From an uncultured Lachnospiraceae bacterium (GTDB lineage: Bacteria; Bacillota; Clostridia; Lachnospirales; Lachnospiraceae), in contig CANQUC010000005.1 in the NCBI GenBank assembly GCA_947626945.1, forward strand, positions 16,300-80,299: a stretch of 64,000 nt of DNA, read 5' to 3'. This document shows, in pieces, positions 52,366 through 61,716 of the stretch. Positions within the stretch are counted from its first letter, which is position 1; each line of letters begins with the position of its first letter. The notes below the pieces were generated by a model, which was given only the letters and a program-made list of their open reading frames with translations, had not been told where the DNA came from and ran no database searches. A program made the position numbers and the translations under genes.

Positions 52366-53560
52366 GAAATTTGGCGGCAGTTCCGTGGCCGACAGAGAAC
52401 GTATTTTTAATGTGGCAAGACGCTGCGTAGGGGACTACAAGGCGGGAAATGACGTGATCGTGGTGCTTTCCGCCATGGGAGACACCACCGACGACCTTTT
52501 GGCCCTTGCAAAGGAGATCAATCCCAATCCGCCGAAGCGGGAGATGGACATGCTGCTGACTACCGGCGAGCAGGTTTCCGTAGCTCTCATGTCCATGGCT
52601 CTTGCGACCATGGGAATCCCGGCCATTTCCCTGAATGCTTTTCAGGTGGCCATGCACACCACCTCTTCTTACTGCAACGCCCGCTTAAAAAGAATCGATT
52701 CCGAGCGTATCCGCCGGGAGCTTGATATGAGAAAGATCGTCATTGTCACAGGGTTCCAGGGCGTGAACAAATATGATGACTACACCACTCTTGGAAGAGG
52801 CGGCTCCGATACGACGGCGGTCGCCCTGGCGGCGGCTCTGCACGCGGACGCCTGCGAGATCTATACAGATGTGGAGGGCGTTTATACGGCGGATCCCAGA
52901 AAGGTGCCAAACGCCAGAAAGCTGAAAGAGATCACCTACGATGAAATGCTGGAATTTGCCACTCTGGGCGCTCAGGTGCTCCACAACCGTTCTGTGGAAA
53001 TGGCAAAGAAATACGGGGTACAGCTGGTGGTGAGATCCAGCTTGAACAATGCGGAAGGGACCATAGTGAAGGAGGAAACAACCATGGAAAAAATGTTGAT
53101 CAGCGGTGTCGCGGTAGATAAAGATGTAACAAGGATCTCGGTGGTAGGCTTAAAGGATAAGCCGGGTATCGCGTTCCGGCTGTTTGATATGCTTGCAAAG
53201 CATGACATCAATGTGGATGTGATCCTGCAATCCATTGGACGGGACGGTACAAAGGACATTTCCTTTACCGTCAGCCAGGATCAGGCTCAGGAGGCCATGG
53301 ATGTGCTGAAAAACAGCCAGAAGCAGCTGACTTTCCAGAATATCAGCTGCAAGAGCAACGTGGCAAAGGTTTCTGTTGTGGGCGCGGGCATGGCAACCAA
53401 TCCCGGCGTTGCCGCCAAAATGTTTGAGGCCCTTTATAACGTGAACATCAACATTAAGATGATCTCCACATCCGAGATCCGGATCTCCGTGCTGATCGAG
53501 CAGGATGAAGCCGACGCGGCTGTTAAGGCCATTCACGACGCGTTCCGGCTTGGAGAATAA
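52352..53560 (+). CDS. lysC: aspartate kinase
   Basis: Aspartokinase, 402 residues, makes aspartyl phosphate, the first step to Lys, Thr and Met. N-terminal KKFGGSSVADRE and GGSDTTAVALAAAL kinase blocks, followed by two ACT domains at about 265-400 (VVGLKDKPGIAFRLF, VSVVGAGMATNPGV) for feedback inhibition. ATG 52352 preceded by GGAGGCTGAC. Lies in the threonine-type operon and overlaps the previous gene, so it should be co-regulated with hom. Confidence 0.96.
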   Translation: MLIVKKFGGSSVADRERIFNVARRCVGDYKAGNDVIVVLSAMGDTTDDLLALAKEINPNPPKREMDMLLTTGEQVSVALMSMALATMGIPAISLNAFQVAMHTTSSYCNARLKRIDSERIRRELDMRKIVIVTGFQGVNKYDDYTTLGRGGSDTTAVALAAALHADACEIYTDVEGVYTADPRKVPNARKLKEITYDEMLEFATLGAQVLHNRSVEMAKKYGVQLVVRSSLNNAEGTIVKEETTMEKMLISGVAVDKDVTRISVVGLKDKPGIAFRLFDMLAKHDINVDVILQSIGRDGTKDISFTVSQDQAQEAMDVLKNSQKQLTFQNISCKSNVAKVSVVGAGMATNPGVAAKMFEALYNVNINIKMISTSEIRISVLIEQDEADAAVKAIHDAFRLGE

Positions 53561-53581
53561 ATCAAAAAGTTTGTAATTTAT

Positions 53582-53642
53582 GGGCTGCGGCAAAATGAAA
53601 ATCCCGGTTTGTGATTCTGTCATTTTGCGCGGCCCTTTTTGT
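53582..53642 (+). terminator. terminator after lysC
   Basis: GGGCTGCGGCAAAATGA pairs with TCATTTTGCGCGGCCC (one bulge, one mismatch-type G-T) around a 25-nt loop, followed by TTTTT. It closes the hom-lysC operon. Confidence 0.8.
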
Positions 53643-53672
53643 ATCTGACCGTTTTTTAGAAAAGGACTGAAA

Positions 53673-55820
53673 ATGGAAATTGACAGGATTTTACAGGAAG
53701 AAATAAAAGCCGGTCTGTGGCAGGTGCAGGCTGCGGTCAGGCTGCTGGATGAGGGCAACACGATTCCCTTTATTGCCAGATACCGGAAAGAAGCAACCGG
53801 AGGTCTGAACGACGAACAGCTGCGTCTTTTGGGAGAACGGCTTTTTTACCTGCGCAATCTGGAAGAGCGAAAAAAGCAGGTTCTTGCCGCCATTGAAGAA
53901 CAGGGAATGCTTACCGGAAAGCTGCGAAAACAGATTGAGGAAGCCAGGACGCTGGTAGTGGTGGAGGATCTTTACCGTCCCTTTCGCCCGAAGCGCAGGA
54001 CAAGGGCCACCGTTGCCAGGGAAAAGGGGCTGGAACCGCTGGCGGACTTAATCCGGCTGCAGCGGCTGACAAAACCGGCTCTGGAGGAGGCTGAGAGATT
54101 TGTGTCTCCTGAAAAGGAAGTGTCTACGCCAAAAGAGGCGCTGGAGGGCGCCATGGACATTTTGGCGGAGGCTATTTCCGAAAAGGCGGAATATCGGATT
54201 GCAATCCGCGGTCTCACGGCCCGGCAGGGCAAGCTGGTATCTAAGGCAAAGGATGCTCAGGCAGATACGGTATTTTCCCAGTATTATGATTATGAGGAGC
54301 CCATCCGGCGTCTTGCCGGACACCGGATCCTGGCCGTTGACCGGGGCGAAAAACAAAAGATCCTCACAGTGCGCATCACAGCGCCGGAAGATCAGATCCT
54401 GGCTTATCTGGAGAAAAAGATCGTTACGGAGGAAAATCCCTACACGGCGCCCATACTGAGGAAAGCGGCGGAGGATGGCTACAGGAGGCTGATGGGGCCC
54501 GCCATAGAACGGGAACTGCGCGGCAGCCTTACACAGGACGCCCAGGAAAAGGCCATCGGAGTGTTTGGAAAGAATTTGACCCAGCTGCTGATGCAGCCAA
54601 CCGTTTCAGGACAGACGGTCCTTGGATGGGATCCCGCCTTTCGCACAGGGTGTAAGCTGGCGGTGGTGGATGCCACGGGAAAGGTACTGGACACAGCGGT
54701 GATCTATCCCACGCCGCCTCAGAACAAGGTTTCAGAGGCAAAAGCGCTGGTAAAGAAGCTGGTTGAAAAGTACGGGATCACGCTGATTTCTCTTGGCAAC
54801 GGAACGGCGTCCAGAGAGTCAGAACAGGTGATCGCAGAGCTGATCCGGGAACTTGGCCGGCCGCTGCAGTATGTGATTGTAAATGAGGCGGGAGCCTCTG
54901 TGTATTCGGCCAGTAAGCTGGCAGCGGAAGAATTCCCCCTGCTTGACGTGGGGCAAAGGAGCGCCGCGTCCATTGCGAGGCGTCTGCAGGATCCGTTGTC
55001 GGAGCTGGTCAAGATCGAGCCGGGCTCCATAGGAGTCGGCCAGTATCAGCACGATGTGAATCAGAAAAAACTGGGAGAAGCGCTGAGCGGTGTGGTAGAA
55101 GACTGCGTCAACAAGGTGGGCGTAGATCTGAATACCGCGTCGGTGCCGCTGTTATCTTATATCTCCGGCATCAGCAGGCCGGTAGCCAAAAATATTGTGG
55201 CCTACCGGGAAGCCCATGGAAAGTTCCCGGACAGGAAGACCCTTTTGAAAGTGCCAAAGCTGGGGCCAAAGGCCTATGAGCAGTGCGCCGGATTTCTGCG
55301 GGTGCAGGGAGGCGAGGAGCCCCTGGACGCCACCGGCGTTCATCCGGAAAGCTACCCGGCAGTGAAAGCGCTGTTAAAACAATGGGGACTGGACAGCAAA
55401 GACATCAAAGGAGGCGGGATCACCGGCCTGAAAAAACGGGCCGGCAGCCTGGCAAAACTGGCAGAAAGCCTGGGAATCGGAGAGATGACGCTGGCCGACA
55501 TCCTGGAAGAGCTGGAGAAGCCCGGCAGGGATCCCAGGGAAGAAATGCCAAAGCCCGTTCTGCGAAAGGACGTGCTGGAAATGAGCGATCTGAAAGAGGG
55601 CATGATCTTAAAAGGGACGGTGCGCAATGTTACTGATTTTGGCGCGTTTGTAGATATCGGCGTCCATCAGGACGGCCTGGTTCACATCTCAAAGATCACC
55701 GATAAAAAATTTATCCGGCATCCTCTGGAGGCGGTCAGCGTAGGAGATGTGGTGGAAGTGCAGGTGCTGTCGGTGGATCTTTTGCGGAAGCGGATCCAGC
55801 TGTCCATGGTGCCAAACTGA
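53673..55820 (+). CDS. tex: Tex-family transcription accessory protein
   Basis: This 715-residue nucleic-acid-binding protein has the Tex N-terminal helical region, a YqgF-type RNase H fold (LGWDPAFRTGCKLAVVDATG), helix-hairpin-helix segments (GISRPVAKNIVAYREAHG) and a C-terminal S1 RNA-binding domain (GMILKGTVRNVTDFGAFVD). Tex proteins take part in transcription and RNA quality, with an essential role in some species. ATG at 53673 follows AAAAGGACTGAAA. Single-gene unit with terminator before it; next gene is 213 bp on. Confidence 0.95.
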   Translation: MEIDRILQEEIKAGLWQVQAAVRLLDEGNTIPFIARYRKEATGGLNDEQLRLLGERLFYLRNLEERKKQVLAAIEEQGMLTGKLRKQIEEARTLVVVEDLYRPFRPKRRTRATVAREKGLEPLADLIRLQRLTKPALEEAERFVSPEKEVSTPKEALEGAMDILAEAISEKAEYRIAIRGLTARQGKLVSKAKDAQADTVFSQYYDYEEPIRRLAGHRILAVDRGEKQKILTVRITAPEDQILAYLEKKIVTEENPYTAPILRKAAEDGYRRLMGPAIERELRGSLTQDAQEKAIGVFGKNLTQLLMQPTVSGQTVLGWDPAFRTGCKLAVVDATGKVLDTAVIYPTPPQNKVSEAKALVKKLVEKYGITLISLGNGTASRESEQVIAELIRELGRPLQYVIVNEAGASVYSASKLAAEEFPLLDVGQRSAASIARRLQDPLSELVKIEPGSIGVGQYQHDVNQKKLGEALSGVVEDCVNKVGVDLNTASVPLLSYISGISRPVAKNIVAYREAHGKFPDRKTLLKVPKLGPKAYEQCAGFLRVQGGEEPLDATGVHPESYPAVKALLKQWGLDSKDIKGGGITGLKKRAGSLAKLAESLGIGEMTLADILEELEKPGRDPREEMPKPVLRKDVLEMSDLKEGMILKGTVRNVTDFGAFVDIGVHQDGLVHISKITDKKFIRHPLEAVSVGDVVEVQVLSVDLLRKRIQLSMVPN

Positions 55821-55872
55821 GTTTGCCGCTGCCGTTATGGGAAATCTTAACAGAAACTTAATGAAATGGGTC

Positions 55873-55901
55873 TTGTTTTTCATTGGGGTTTCAAGTAAAA
55901 T
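55873..55901 (+). promoter_or_regulatory. putative promoter of L,D-transpeptidase gene
   Basis: TTGTTT (55873-55878) and TAAAAT (55896-55901) with 17-bp spacer, 133 bp before the start at 56034. The 130-bp leader holds no recognised riboswitch. Confidence 0.5.
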
Positions 55902-56033
55902 AATAATTTGAGAGAGTATGTAACGACTCGCAACTTGTCTGAATGACATCATGCTTGTAAATCATCATGTTTTGGGGCCGCTTTGCCTTGCGGCCATGAT
56001 GGCTGCAAAACATGGAGAGAAGGGAAAAAATCT

Positions 56034-58103
56034 ATGGACGATAAGAAGATTCGGGATGTAAATGATCACGGACCTGATGAGAATGTGGAATCGATTGAAG
56101 AGCAGTTAAGCAGAATCAGCAGTATACAGTCTGAAGAAAAGGAGCCGGCGTCAGATCAGCTGGAGGAGATGCTCCGCAAGCTGGATCAAAGGGGCGACGG
56201 GGAAGCTCCGGAAGAAAAATCCGATCCGCAGACGGAGCAGAAACAGCAAGCAGAGCCCGGGAAAGACCTTTCCGAGACAAAGCCTCAGAAAAAGCAGTCT
56301 GAGGCAGAACCGCAAAAAAAGCAGGCCAAAGCAGAGCCGCAAAAAAAGCAGGCTGAGACAAAGCCTCAAAAGAAACAGGCCGAGGCAGAGTCTCAAAAGA
56401 AACAGGATGAGGCTCCGGAAAAATCCAAGAAGAAATCTTCCGTAAACGGCAAAAAGATTGCCGCGGTTACCGCCATTGTTCTTGGCGCCCTTTTGGTGAT
56501 CGGTTACTTTGCCGGCGTGATCTTCTATAACGGACATTTCTTTCACGGCACATCCATCAATGAGATGAATTTTTCCGAAAAGACCGTGGCGGAAGTGCAG
56601 TCAAAGCTTACGGAGGCGGCGGACAATTATGTGCTGACCCTTCAGGAGCGGGAAAATATGACGGAAAAGATCAAGGGCAGCGATATCGACCTGAAGATGG
56701 TGTTTGACAGCAGCTTTGAACAGCTGTTAAAACAGCAGAATCCCTTTGCGTGGTTTATGGGATTTTTCAAAAAGAGCACATATTCTGTGGGAAGCTCTCT
56801 TCAGTACGACGAAAAAAAGCTGATTGGGGCAATCAACGGCCTGAAGGCTTCCAATCAGGTACTGATGATCGCGCCGGTGGACGCGGCCATTGAGTGGAAT
56901 GAAACGGATCAGTATTATATCAGCCCAGGTGTGGCGGGAACCCAGCTGAATACCCAGAAGTTTGAAAAAGCGATAACAGACGCGGTGGAAAATCTGGAGG
57001 ATACGCTGAATCTGGATGAAAAGAACTGCTATGTGGCTCAGAATATAGATGAACATGATCAGCGGCTGATCAACGCGGCGGCTGAACTGAACAAGTACAG
57101 CAAGGCGGTGATCACTTACAATATCAATGGCAGCACGGAGACCTGCGACGGCAGCGTGATCCGCACATGGCTTGCACTGGCGCCGGATTATTCCGTGCAG
57201 ATCAGCAGCGAGGCGGCCAGAGCCTACATTGATACATTGGGAGATAAATACAATACTTACGGTACCACAAGAAGCTTTACCGCCACCAACGGAAATGTGG
57301 TTCAGATCACAAAAGGTGATTACGGCTGGCGGATGAACCGGGCGGATATGACTGACGAGCTGATCGCCGCGGTCCGCCAGGGAGGCGCGCAGACCAAGGA
57401 GCCGCTGTGGCTGCAGACGGCCAACGCAAACGGAGCGCAGGATTGGGGCAACACTTATGTGGAGATCAACCTGGGAGCGCAGCATCTTTATTTTTACAAA
57501 AACGGCGAACTGATTGTGGAATCTGACTTCGTATCCGGAAAAATGTCCGGCGGACGGGCCACTCCGGAGGGAATCTATTCCCTGAAATATAAGGAAAAGA
57601 ACAGAACGCTTCGAGGGGACAGAAGAGAGGACGGAAGCTGGGGCTATGAGTCCTTTGTAAATTTCTGGATGCCCTTTAACGGCGGAGTGGGAATGCACGA
57701 CGCTTCCTGGAGAGGCAGCTTTGGCGGCAGTATTTATATCAACAGCGGTTCTCACGGCTGTGTCAACCTGCCTTACAGCAAGGCAAAGGCCATTTATGAA
57801 AATATAGACTCCGGAACGCCCATTATCTGCTTCTACGGCGGCGGCACACCTGCCGCGGCGCAGGAGGAAAACACACAGGCAGAGGAGCAGACGCCGGCAG
57901 CAGCCGAACCTCAGGAGGAAGCTCCCCAGACAGAGGATCAGACGCAGCCGGAGCCTCAGCCGGAAACACCGGCGCAGCCCGAAGAGCAACAGCCTGCCCC
58001 GTCTCCTCAGCCGGAGGCTTCGCAGACCGTGGCGCCTCAGGAGCCCGGCGCCGATGAGGGACAGCAGACAGCGCCGGACAACACGGCAGCCGGTCAGGAG
58101 TAG
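56034..58103 (+). CDS. membrane-anchored L,D-transpeptidase with repeat and Pro-rich regions
   Basis: This 689-residue protein is built as: charged cytoplasmic region of about 140 residues, containing five copies of a nonapeptide like EAEPQKKQA at residues 81-125; a transmembrane helix (about 142-165); a long outside part with YoaR/PG-binding-like domains (about 180-460); an L,D-transpeptidase (YkuD) domain from about 474 with SHGCVNLP, catalytic Cys576; and a Pro/Glu/Gln-rich tail. YkuD enzymes form 3-3 cross-links or attach proteins to peptidoglycan. ATG 56034 after GGAGAGAAGGG. Outside-facing activity, single gene, terminated at 58130. Confidence 0.92.
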   Translation: MDDKKIRDVNDHGPDENVESIEEQLSRISSIQSEEKEPASDQLEEMLRKLDQRGDGEAPEEKSDPQTEQKQQAEPGKDLSETKPQKKQSEAEPQKKQAKAEPQKKQAETKPQKKQAEAESQKKQDEAPEKSKKKSSVNGKKIAAVTAIVLGALLVIGYFAGVIFYNGHFFHGTSINEMNFSEKTVAEVQSKLTEAADNYVLTLQERENMTEKIKGSDIDLKMVFDSSFEQLLKQQNPFAWFMGFFKKSTYSVGSSLQYDEKKLIGAINGLKASNQVLMIAPVDAAIEWNETDQYYISPGVAGTQLNTQKFEKAITDAVENLEDTLNLDEKNCYVAQNIDEHDQRLINAAAELNKYSKAVITYNINGSTETCDGSVIRTWLALAPDYSVQISSEAARAYIDTLGDKYNTYGTTRSFTATNGNVVQITKGDYGWRMNRADMTDELIAAVRQGGAQTKEPLWLQTANANGAQDWGNTYVEINLGAQHLYFYKNGELIVESDFVSGKMSGGRATPEGIYSLKYKEKNRTLRGDRREDGSWGYESFVNFWMPFNGGVGMHDASWRGSFGGSIYINSGSHGCVNLPYSKAKAIYENIDSGTPIICFYGGGTPAAAQEENTQAEEQTPAAAEPQEEAPQTEDQTQPEPQPETPAQPEEQQPAPSPQPEASQTVAPQEPGADEGQQTAPDNTAAGQE
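56274..56408 (+). repeat. five 27-bp tandem repeats in L,D-transpeptidase gene
   Basis: Five in-frame 27-bp units encode (E/K)(A/T)(E/K)(P/S)QKKQ(A/S/D). Units two and three are nearly the same at DNA level, and one and four share the GAGACAAAGCCTCA start, indicating recent duplication. The region is intracellular and charged. Copy number may vary between strains by slippage. Confidence 0.9.
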
Positions 58104-58129
58104 ACGGCTGCGGACAGTATCAAAAAAAC

Positions 58130-58179
58130 AGAGGATGCACCGGCCGGTTTCACGGGCTTTATCCGGGGCATCCTCTTTT
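58130..58179 (+). terminator. terminator after L,D-transpeptidase gene
   Basis: AGAGGATGC (58130-58138) pairs with GCATCCTCT (58168-58176), loop contains a smaller CCGG/CCGG element, followed by TTTT. A second hairpin GACGCGA/TTCGCGTC lies at 58231-58253 in the gap with no known role. Confidence 0.75.
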
Positions 58180-58289
58180 GCAAAGCACATGGCTATTTGT
58201 GCCGGGGCGTGGCAAGTAGCTCTGATGGCAGACGCGAGCTGGAGGTTCGCGTCGCCCCATCGCGTAAACGCTCCGGAATGGGGATTGAA

Positions 58290-58796
58290 ATGGAAGAAAA
58301 AATCACTTTTTCTGTGAAGGTAACTGTGAAAGATCTATACTTTTTTTTGCTCCGCCATTTGTTTACAGGCTTTGGCGGATGGTTTGGCATTTTATTTGCC
58401 GCGGGGCTGGTGGCGCTGGCTGTTTTTACAAAAGGAAAGGTAACCGTAGAATATACGGTGATTTATCTTGTCATCGCTCTGTTTGTGCTGGTCTATCCTT
58501 TTTTCAATCTGTATGGAAAGGCAAAGAAGCAGGTCAGCTCAGAACGGCTGAACCGGCCGCTGCAGTACCGTGTGGGAGAAGAGGGGATCACGGTGGCGCT
58601 TGAGGAAGAGGAAGCCGGCTTTGCCTGGCAGGATCTGAAAAAAATCGTGGAGACAAAAAAGCTGCTGATCGTATATGTGAACGCGGTGCGGGCATTTTTG
58701 TGGCCAAAGGAACAGATCGGCAGTCAGTACCATATGCTTCGGAATCTGCTGGAGCAGAAGCTGCAGGCATCTCAGAACCATTTGAAAAAATCATAA
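58290..58796 (+). CDS. YcxB-like membrane protein
   Basis: This 168-residue protein has an N-terminal soluble-beta segment (MEEKITFSVKVTVKDLY), two helices (about 30-50 and 55-75) and a C-terminal beta domain ending ALWPKEQIG-type LWPKEQ. It matches YcxB-like membrane proteins of unknown function. The start is uncertain: ATG 58278 or 58290; 58290 is chosen because sequence before it is GC-rich and not protein-like. It ends 9 bp before tsaE and is probably its operon head. Confidence 0.7.
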   Translation: MEEKITFSVKVTVKDLYFFLLRHLFTGFGGWFGILFAAGLVALAVFTKGKVTVEYTVIYLVIALFVLVYPFFNLYGKAKKQVSSERLNRPLQYRVGEEGITVALEEEEAGFAWQDLKKIVETKKLLIVYVNAVRAFLWPKEQIGSQYHMLRNLLEQKLQASQNHLKKS

Positions 58797-58805
58797 GAGG
58801 TTGTT

Positions 58806-59273
58806 ATGAAAAAAATCATAGAAACCGGATCCTGGCAGGAGACCTTTGCTCTTGGAGAAAAGCTTGGGCAAATGGCGGCGCCCGGGACGGTGGTCACATT
58901 ACAGGGCGATCTGGGCGCAGGCAAGACCGTATTTACAAAAGGGGTCGCCAGAGGGATCGGGATCTGCGGTCCGGTGACGTCGCCTACCTTTACCATTCTT
59001 CAGATCTATGAGGAGGGCCGCATGCCCTTTTATCATTTTGATGTATACCGGATCGGTGACATTGAGGAAATGGATGAGATTGGTTATGAGGACTGTTTTT
59101 ACGGGGAGGGGATCTGCCTGATCGAGTGGGCGGATCTGATCCGGGAACTGATCCCGGAGGACGCGGTGCGGATCCTGATTGAAAAAGATCCGGAAAAAGG
59201 TTTTGATTACCGCAGGATCACCATTGAGGCAAAAGAGTCAAAGGAGGGGTCCCATGAGGATACTGGCCATTGA
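58806..59273 (+). CDS. tsaE: tRNA threonylcarbamoyladenosine biosynthesis ATPase TsaE
   Basis: This 155-residue P-loop ATPase has Walker A GDLGAGKTVFTKG and a Walker-B/threonine region SPTFTILQIY, with HFDVYRI and CLIEWAD blocks typical of TsaE. It drives the TsaB-TsaD-TsaE cycle that makes t6A at position 37 of ANN-decoding tRNAs. It overlaps tsaB by 20 bp. Start ATG after AGAGGTTGTT. Essential in most bacteria. Confidence 0.95.
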   Translation: MKKIIETGSWQETFALGEKLGQMAAPGTVVTLQGDLGAGKTVFTKGVARGIGICGPVTSPTFTILQIYEEGRMPFYHFDVYRIGDIEEMDEIGYEDCFYGEGICLIEWADLIRELIPEDAVRILIEKDPEKGFDYRRITIEAKESKEGSHEDTGH

Positions 59274-59970
59274 GAGCAGCGGACTTGTGGCAAGCACAGC
59301 GGTGGTGGAAGAAGACTGCGTGCTTGGGGAATATACCTTAAATTATAAAAAAACCCACTCCCAGACGCTGCTTCCCATGATCAATCAACTAAAAGAAATG
59401 CTGGATCTGGATCTGAACAGTCTGGACGCCATTGCGGTATCAAAGGGGCCCGGCTCCTTTACCGGACTTCGGATCGGCTCCGCGACGGCAAAGGGGCTGG
59501 GACTTGCTCTGAATCTGCCCATTGTTCCCGTGCCCACTCTGGAAGCCATGGCCTGTCAGCTGTTTGGCGTTTCGGGACTGATCTGTCCTGTGATGGACGC
59601 GAGACGGGCGCAGGTATATACAGGAATCTACCGCTTTTCGGAGGGAACGCTTCAGACTGTGGAAGATCAGCAGGCTCTCTTTGTGGCGGAACTGGCAGAA
59701 AAACTGAACGGATTTGGGGAACAGGTGATCTTTTTGGGAGACGGGGTTCCCGTTTATAAAAAAATACTGGAAGATACAGTCAAAGTGCCTTATTGCTTTG
59801 CGCCGGCCTATGCTTCCCGGCAGCGGGCGGCAGCGGTGGGAATCTGCGCCGTGGCCCGCCTGAAGGATGGAAAAACGGAGACGGCCGACGCTCACAAACC
59901 GGTATATCTCAGGATTCCCCAGGCAGAGCGGGAACGGCTGAAAAGGGAGCAGGCAAATGAAAATCCGTAA
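59254..59970 (+). CDS. tsaB: TsaB, t6A-modification partner
   Basis: This 238-residue ASKHA-fold protein starts MRILAIESSGLVASTAVVEE at ATG 59254 and has KGPGSFTGLRIG and VPTLEAMACQL. It forms the dimer with TsaD needed for t6A formation. The ATG is preceded by AAGGAGG. It lies between tsaE and rimI, an order common in Firmicutes. Overlaps: 20 bp with tsaE, 14 bp with rimI. Confidence 0.95.
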   Translation: MRILAIESSGLVASTAVVEEDCVLGEYTLNYKKTHSQTLLPMINQLKEMLDLDLNSLDAIAVSKGPGSFTGLRIGSATAKGLGLALNLPIVPVPTLEAMACQLFGVSGLICPVMDARRAQVYTGIYRFSEGTLQTVEDQQALFVAELAEKLNGFGEQVIFLGDGVPVYKKILEDTVKVPYCFAPAYASRQRAAAVGICAVARLKDGKTETADAHKPVYLRIPQAERERLKREQANENP

Positions 59971-60397
59971 AATGACAGAGACGGATGCAGAGAAAGTCTG
60001 GGCCATCGAAAAAGAAACCTTTTCCGACCCGTGGAGCAGGGAGGGGTTTCTGGATGCCTTGTCCATGGACTGCACCTGTTATCTTGTGGCGGAAGAAAAC
60101 GGAGAGATCTGCGGATACTGCGGATATTACCGATCCTTTGAAGAGGCGGAGATCGTCAATGTGGCGGTGGCAAAAGCATTCCGCCGGCAGGGGATTGGTC
60201 ATGCCATGCTCTGCGGGCTGCTGAAAACAGGATATCAGGAAGGAGTCCGGGAGTTCTTTCTTGAGGTTCGGTCAGGCAACAAAGCCGCCATCGGACTGTA
60301 CGCTTCTCTCGGATTTCAAAAAGAAGGAATCCGCAGAGGGTTTTACAGCCATCCAAAGGAGGACGCCGACATAATGGCTCTCCGGATTCGAAAGTGA
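59957..60397 (+). CDS. rimI: ribosomal protein S18-alanine N-acetyltransferase-like GNAT
   Basis: This 146-residue GNAT acetyltransferase starts MKIRKMTETDAEKVWAIEK, with the acetyl-CoA motif FRRQGIGHAML (Q/RxxGxG/A) and NKAAIGLYASLGF. RimI acetylates the N-terminal alanine of ribosomal protein S18. Position with tsaB/tsaD is the standard one for rimI, although other GNATs can be found there. Overlaps tsaB by 14 bp. Confidence 0.88.
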   Translation: MKIRKMTETDAEKVWAIEKETFSDPWSREGFLDALSMDCTCYLVAEENGEICGYCGYYRSFEEAEIVNVAVAKAFRRQGIGHAMLCGLLKTGYQEGVREFFLEVRSGNKAAIGLYASLGFQKEGIRRGFYSHPKEDADIMALRIRK

Positions 60398-60525
60398 TTC
60401 GGAAGCAATTCCCACTAGGAATCCTTTGACGGTCATGCTATGATGAACAGGACGGAATGAAAAGATCAGAATTCATTTCTGAAAACAGGCAAACGATCAT
60501 TCAGGCGTTCAGGGGAGGAACTGTC

Positions 60526-60774
60526 ATGAGAGAATATACCGAAGGAACCAGAAAGATCATTGGAAAAATGATCTGCAACCAGTGTGGGAAAGTATGGACG
60601 GCGGAAAACGGAAAGGAAACAGAAGACTGGCTCTGCGTGGATAAGACATGGGGCTATTTTTCCGGAAAAGACGGAGAACGGCATTCTTTTGATCTGTGTG
60701 AAGAATGTTATGACAGGCTGATCAGGGGGTTTGTCCTGCCGCTGACTGTGGAGGAACAGGAAGAACTGCTGTAA
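60526..60774 (+). CDS. small protein with two CxxC motifs
   Basis: This 82-residue protein starts at ATG 60526 after GGGAGGAACTGTC; the upstream extension to 60457 lacks a site. Cysteines occur as CNQCG (about residues 17-21) and CEECYD, with a lone Cys between, which suggests one zinc ribbon. Otherwise the sequence is charged and rich in W and E. Conserved-looking but not recognised. It lies 15 bp before rnz and is probably co-transcribed with it. Confidence 0.7.
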   Translation: MREYTEGTRKIIGKMICNQCGKVWTAENGKETEDWLCVDKTWGYFSGKDGERHSFDLCEECYDRLIRGFVLPLTVEEQEELL

Positions 60775-60789
60775 AAGACGGAGGAATCT

Positions 60790-61701
60790 ATGCTGGATGT
60801 TTGCTTGCTGGGAACCGGCGGAATGATGCCGCTTCCATATCGAAAATTAACATCGCTGATGACCAGATTTAACGGAAGCAGCGTGCTCATTGACTGCGGG
60901 GAGGGAACCCAGGTTGCCATCAAGGAAAAAGGCTGGAGCTTTAAGCCCATTGATGTGATCTGCTTTACCCATTATCACGCGGATCATATCAGCGGGCTGC
61001 CGGGACTCCTGTTGACTATGGGAAACGCGGAGCGCACGGAACCTTTGCTGATGATCGGACCGAGAGGCCTTGAACGGGTCGTCAGTTCTCTCAGGATCAT
61101 CGCGCCGGAGCTGCCCTTTCCAATCGAGTTTATGGAGATCCCCCAGAAAGAGGCCACTTACACGTTCAACGGATTCTGCATAGATGCTTTCCGGGTGAAT
61201 CACAACGTGCCCTGCTACGGATACCGGATCCGGGTGCCGAGGGCAGGCAAATTTCAGCTGGAGCAGGCCCTTGCGGCCAATGTGCCAAAGCAGGCATGGA
61301 GCAGACTTCAAAAGGGAGAACTGGTTGAGATAGACGGCATCCTGTATACGCCGGATATGGTGCTGGGACCGGAACGCAGAGGGATCAAACTGACCTACTG
61401 CACCGATACCAGACCGGTGCCCATGATCGTAAAGTACGCGGAGGATGCGGATCTGTTTATCTGTGAGGGCATGTACGGAGAAAAAGAAAAAGAAAGCAAA
61501 GCCATGGAGTACAAGCACATGACTTTTTATGAGGCGGCGATGCTGGCCAGAAAGGCCCGGCCAAAAGAGATGTGGCTGACCCATTACAGTCCGTCTCTTG
61601 TGCGGGCGGAGGATTTTATGGAGGATGTGCGTCAGATTTTCCCCGGCGCCATGGCGGGAAAGGATCTGAAATCCACCGTGCTGACCTTTCCTGAAGAATG
61701 A
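60790..61701 (+). CDS. rnz: ribonuclease Z
   Basis: This 303-residue MBL-fold tRNA 3'-endonuclease has FTHYHADHISGLPG (HxHxDH), a CTDTRPVP block and later HMTFYEAAMLA plus LTHYSPS with the last zinc ligand. It cuts the 3' trailer of tRNA precursors lacking CCA, which fits the two CCA-less tRNA-Ser genes nearby. It is placed between the zinc-ribbon protein and tsaD. Cytoplasmic. Length close to the usual 300. Confidence 0.93.
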   Translation: MLDVCLLGTGGMMPLPYRKLTSLMTRFNGSSVLIDCGEGTQVAIKEKGWSFKPIDVICFTHYHADHISGLPGLLLTMGNAERTEPLLMIGPRGLERVVSSLRIIAPELPFPIEFMEIPQKEATYTFNGFCIDAFRVNHNVPCYGYRIRVPRAGKFQLEQALAANVPKQAWSRLQKGELVEIDGILYTPDMVLGPERRGIKLTYCTDTRPVPMIVKYAEDADLFICEGMYGEKEKESKAMEYKHMTFYEAAMLARKARPKEMWLTHYSPSLVRAEDFMEDVRQIFPGAMAGKDLKSTVLTFPEE

Positions 61702-61716
61702 CACAAGCACAGAGAA

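Noticed and set aside
56274..56408. CRISPR-like 27-bp repeats
   Set aside because: Repeats are in frame, adjacent without spacers and encode a nonapeptide; no cas genes in the window.
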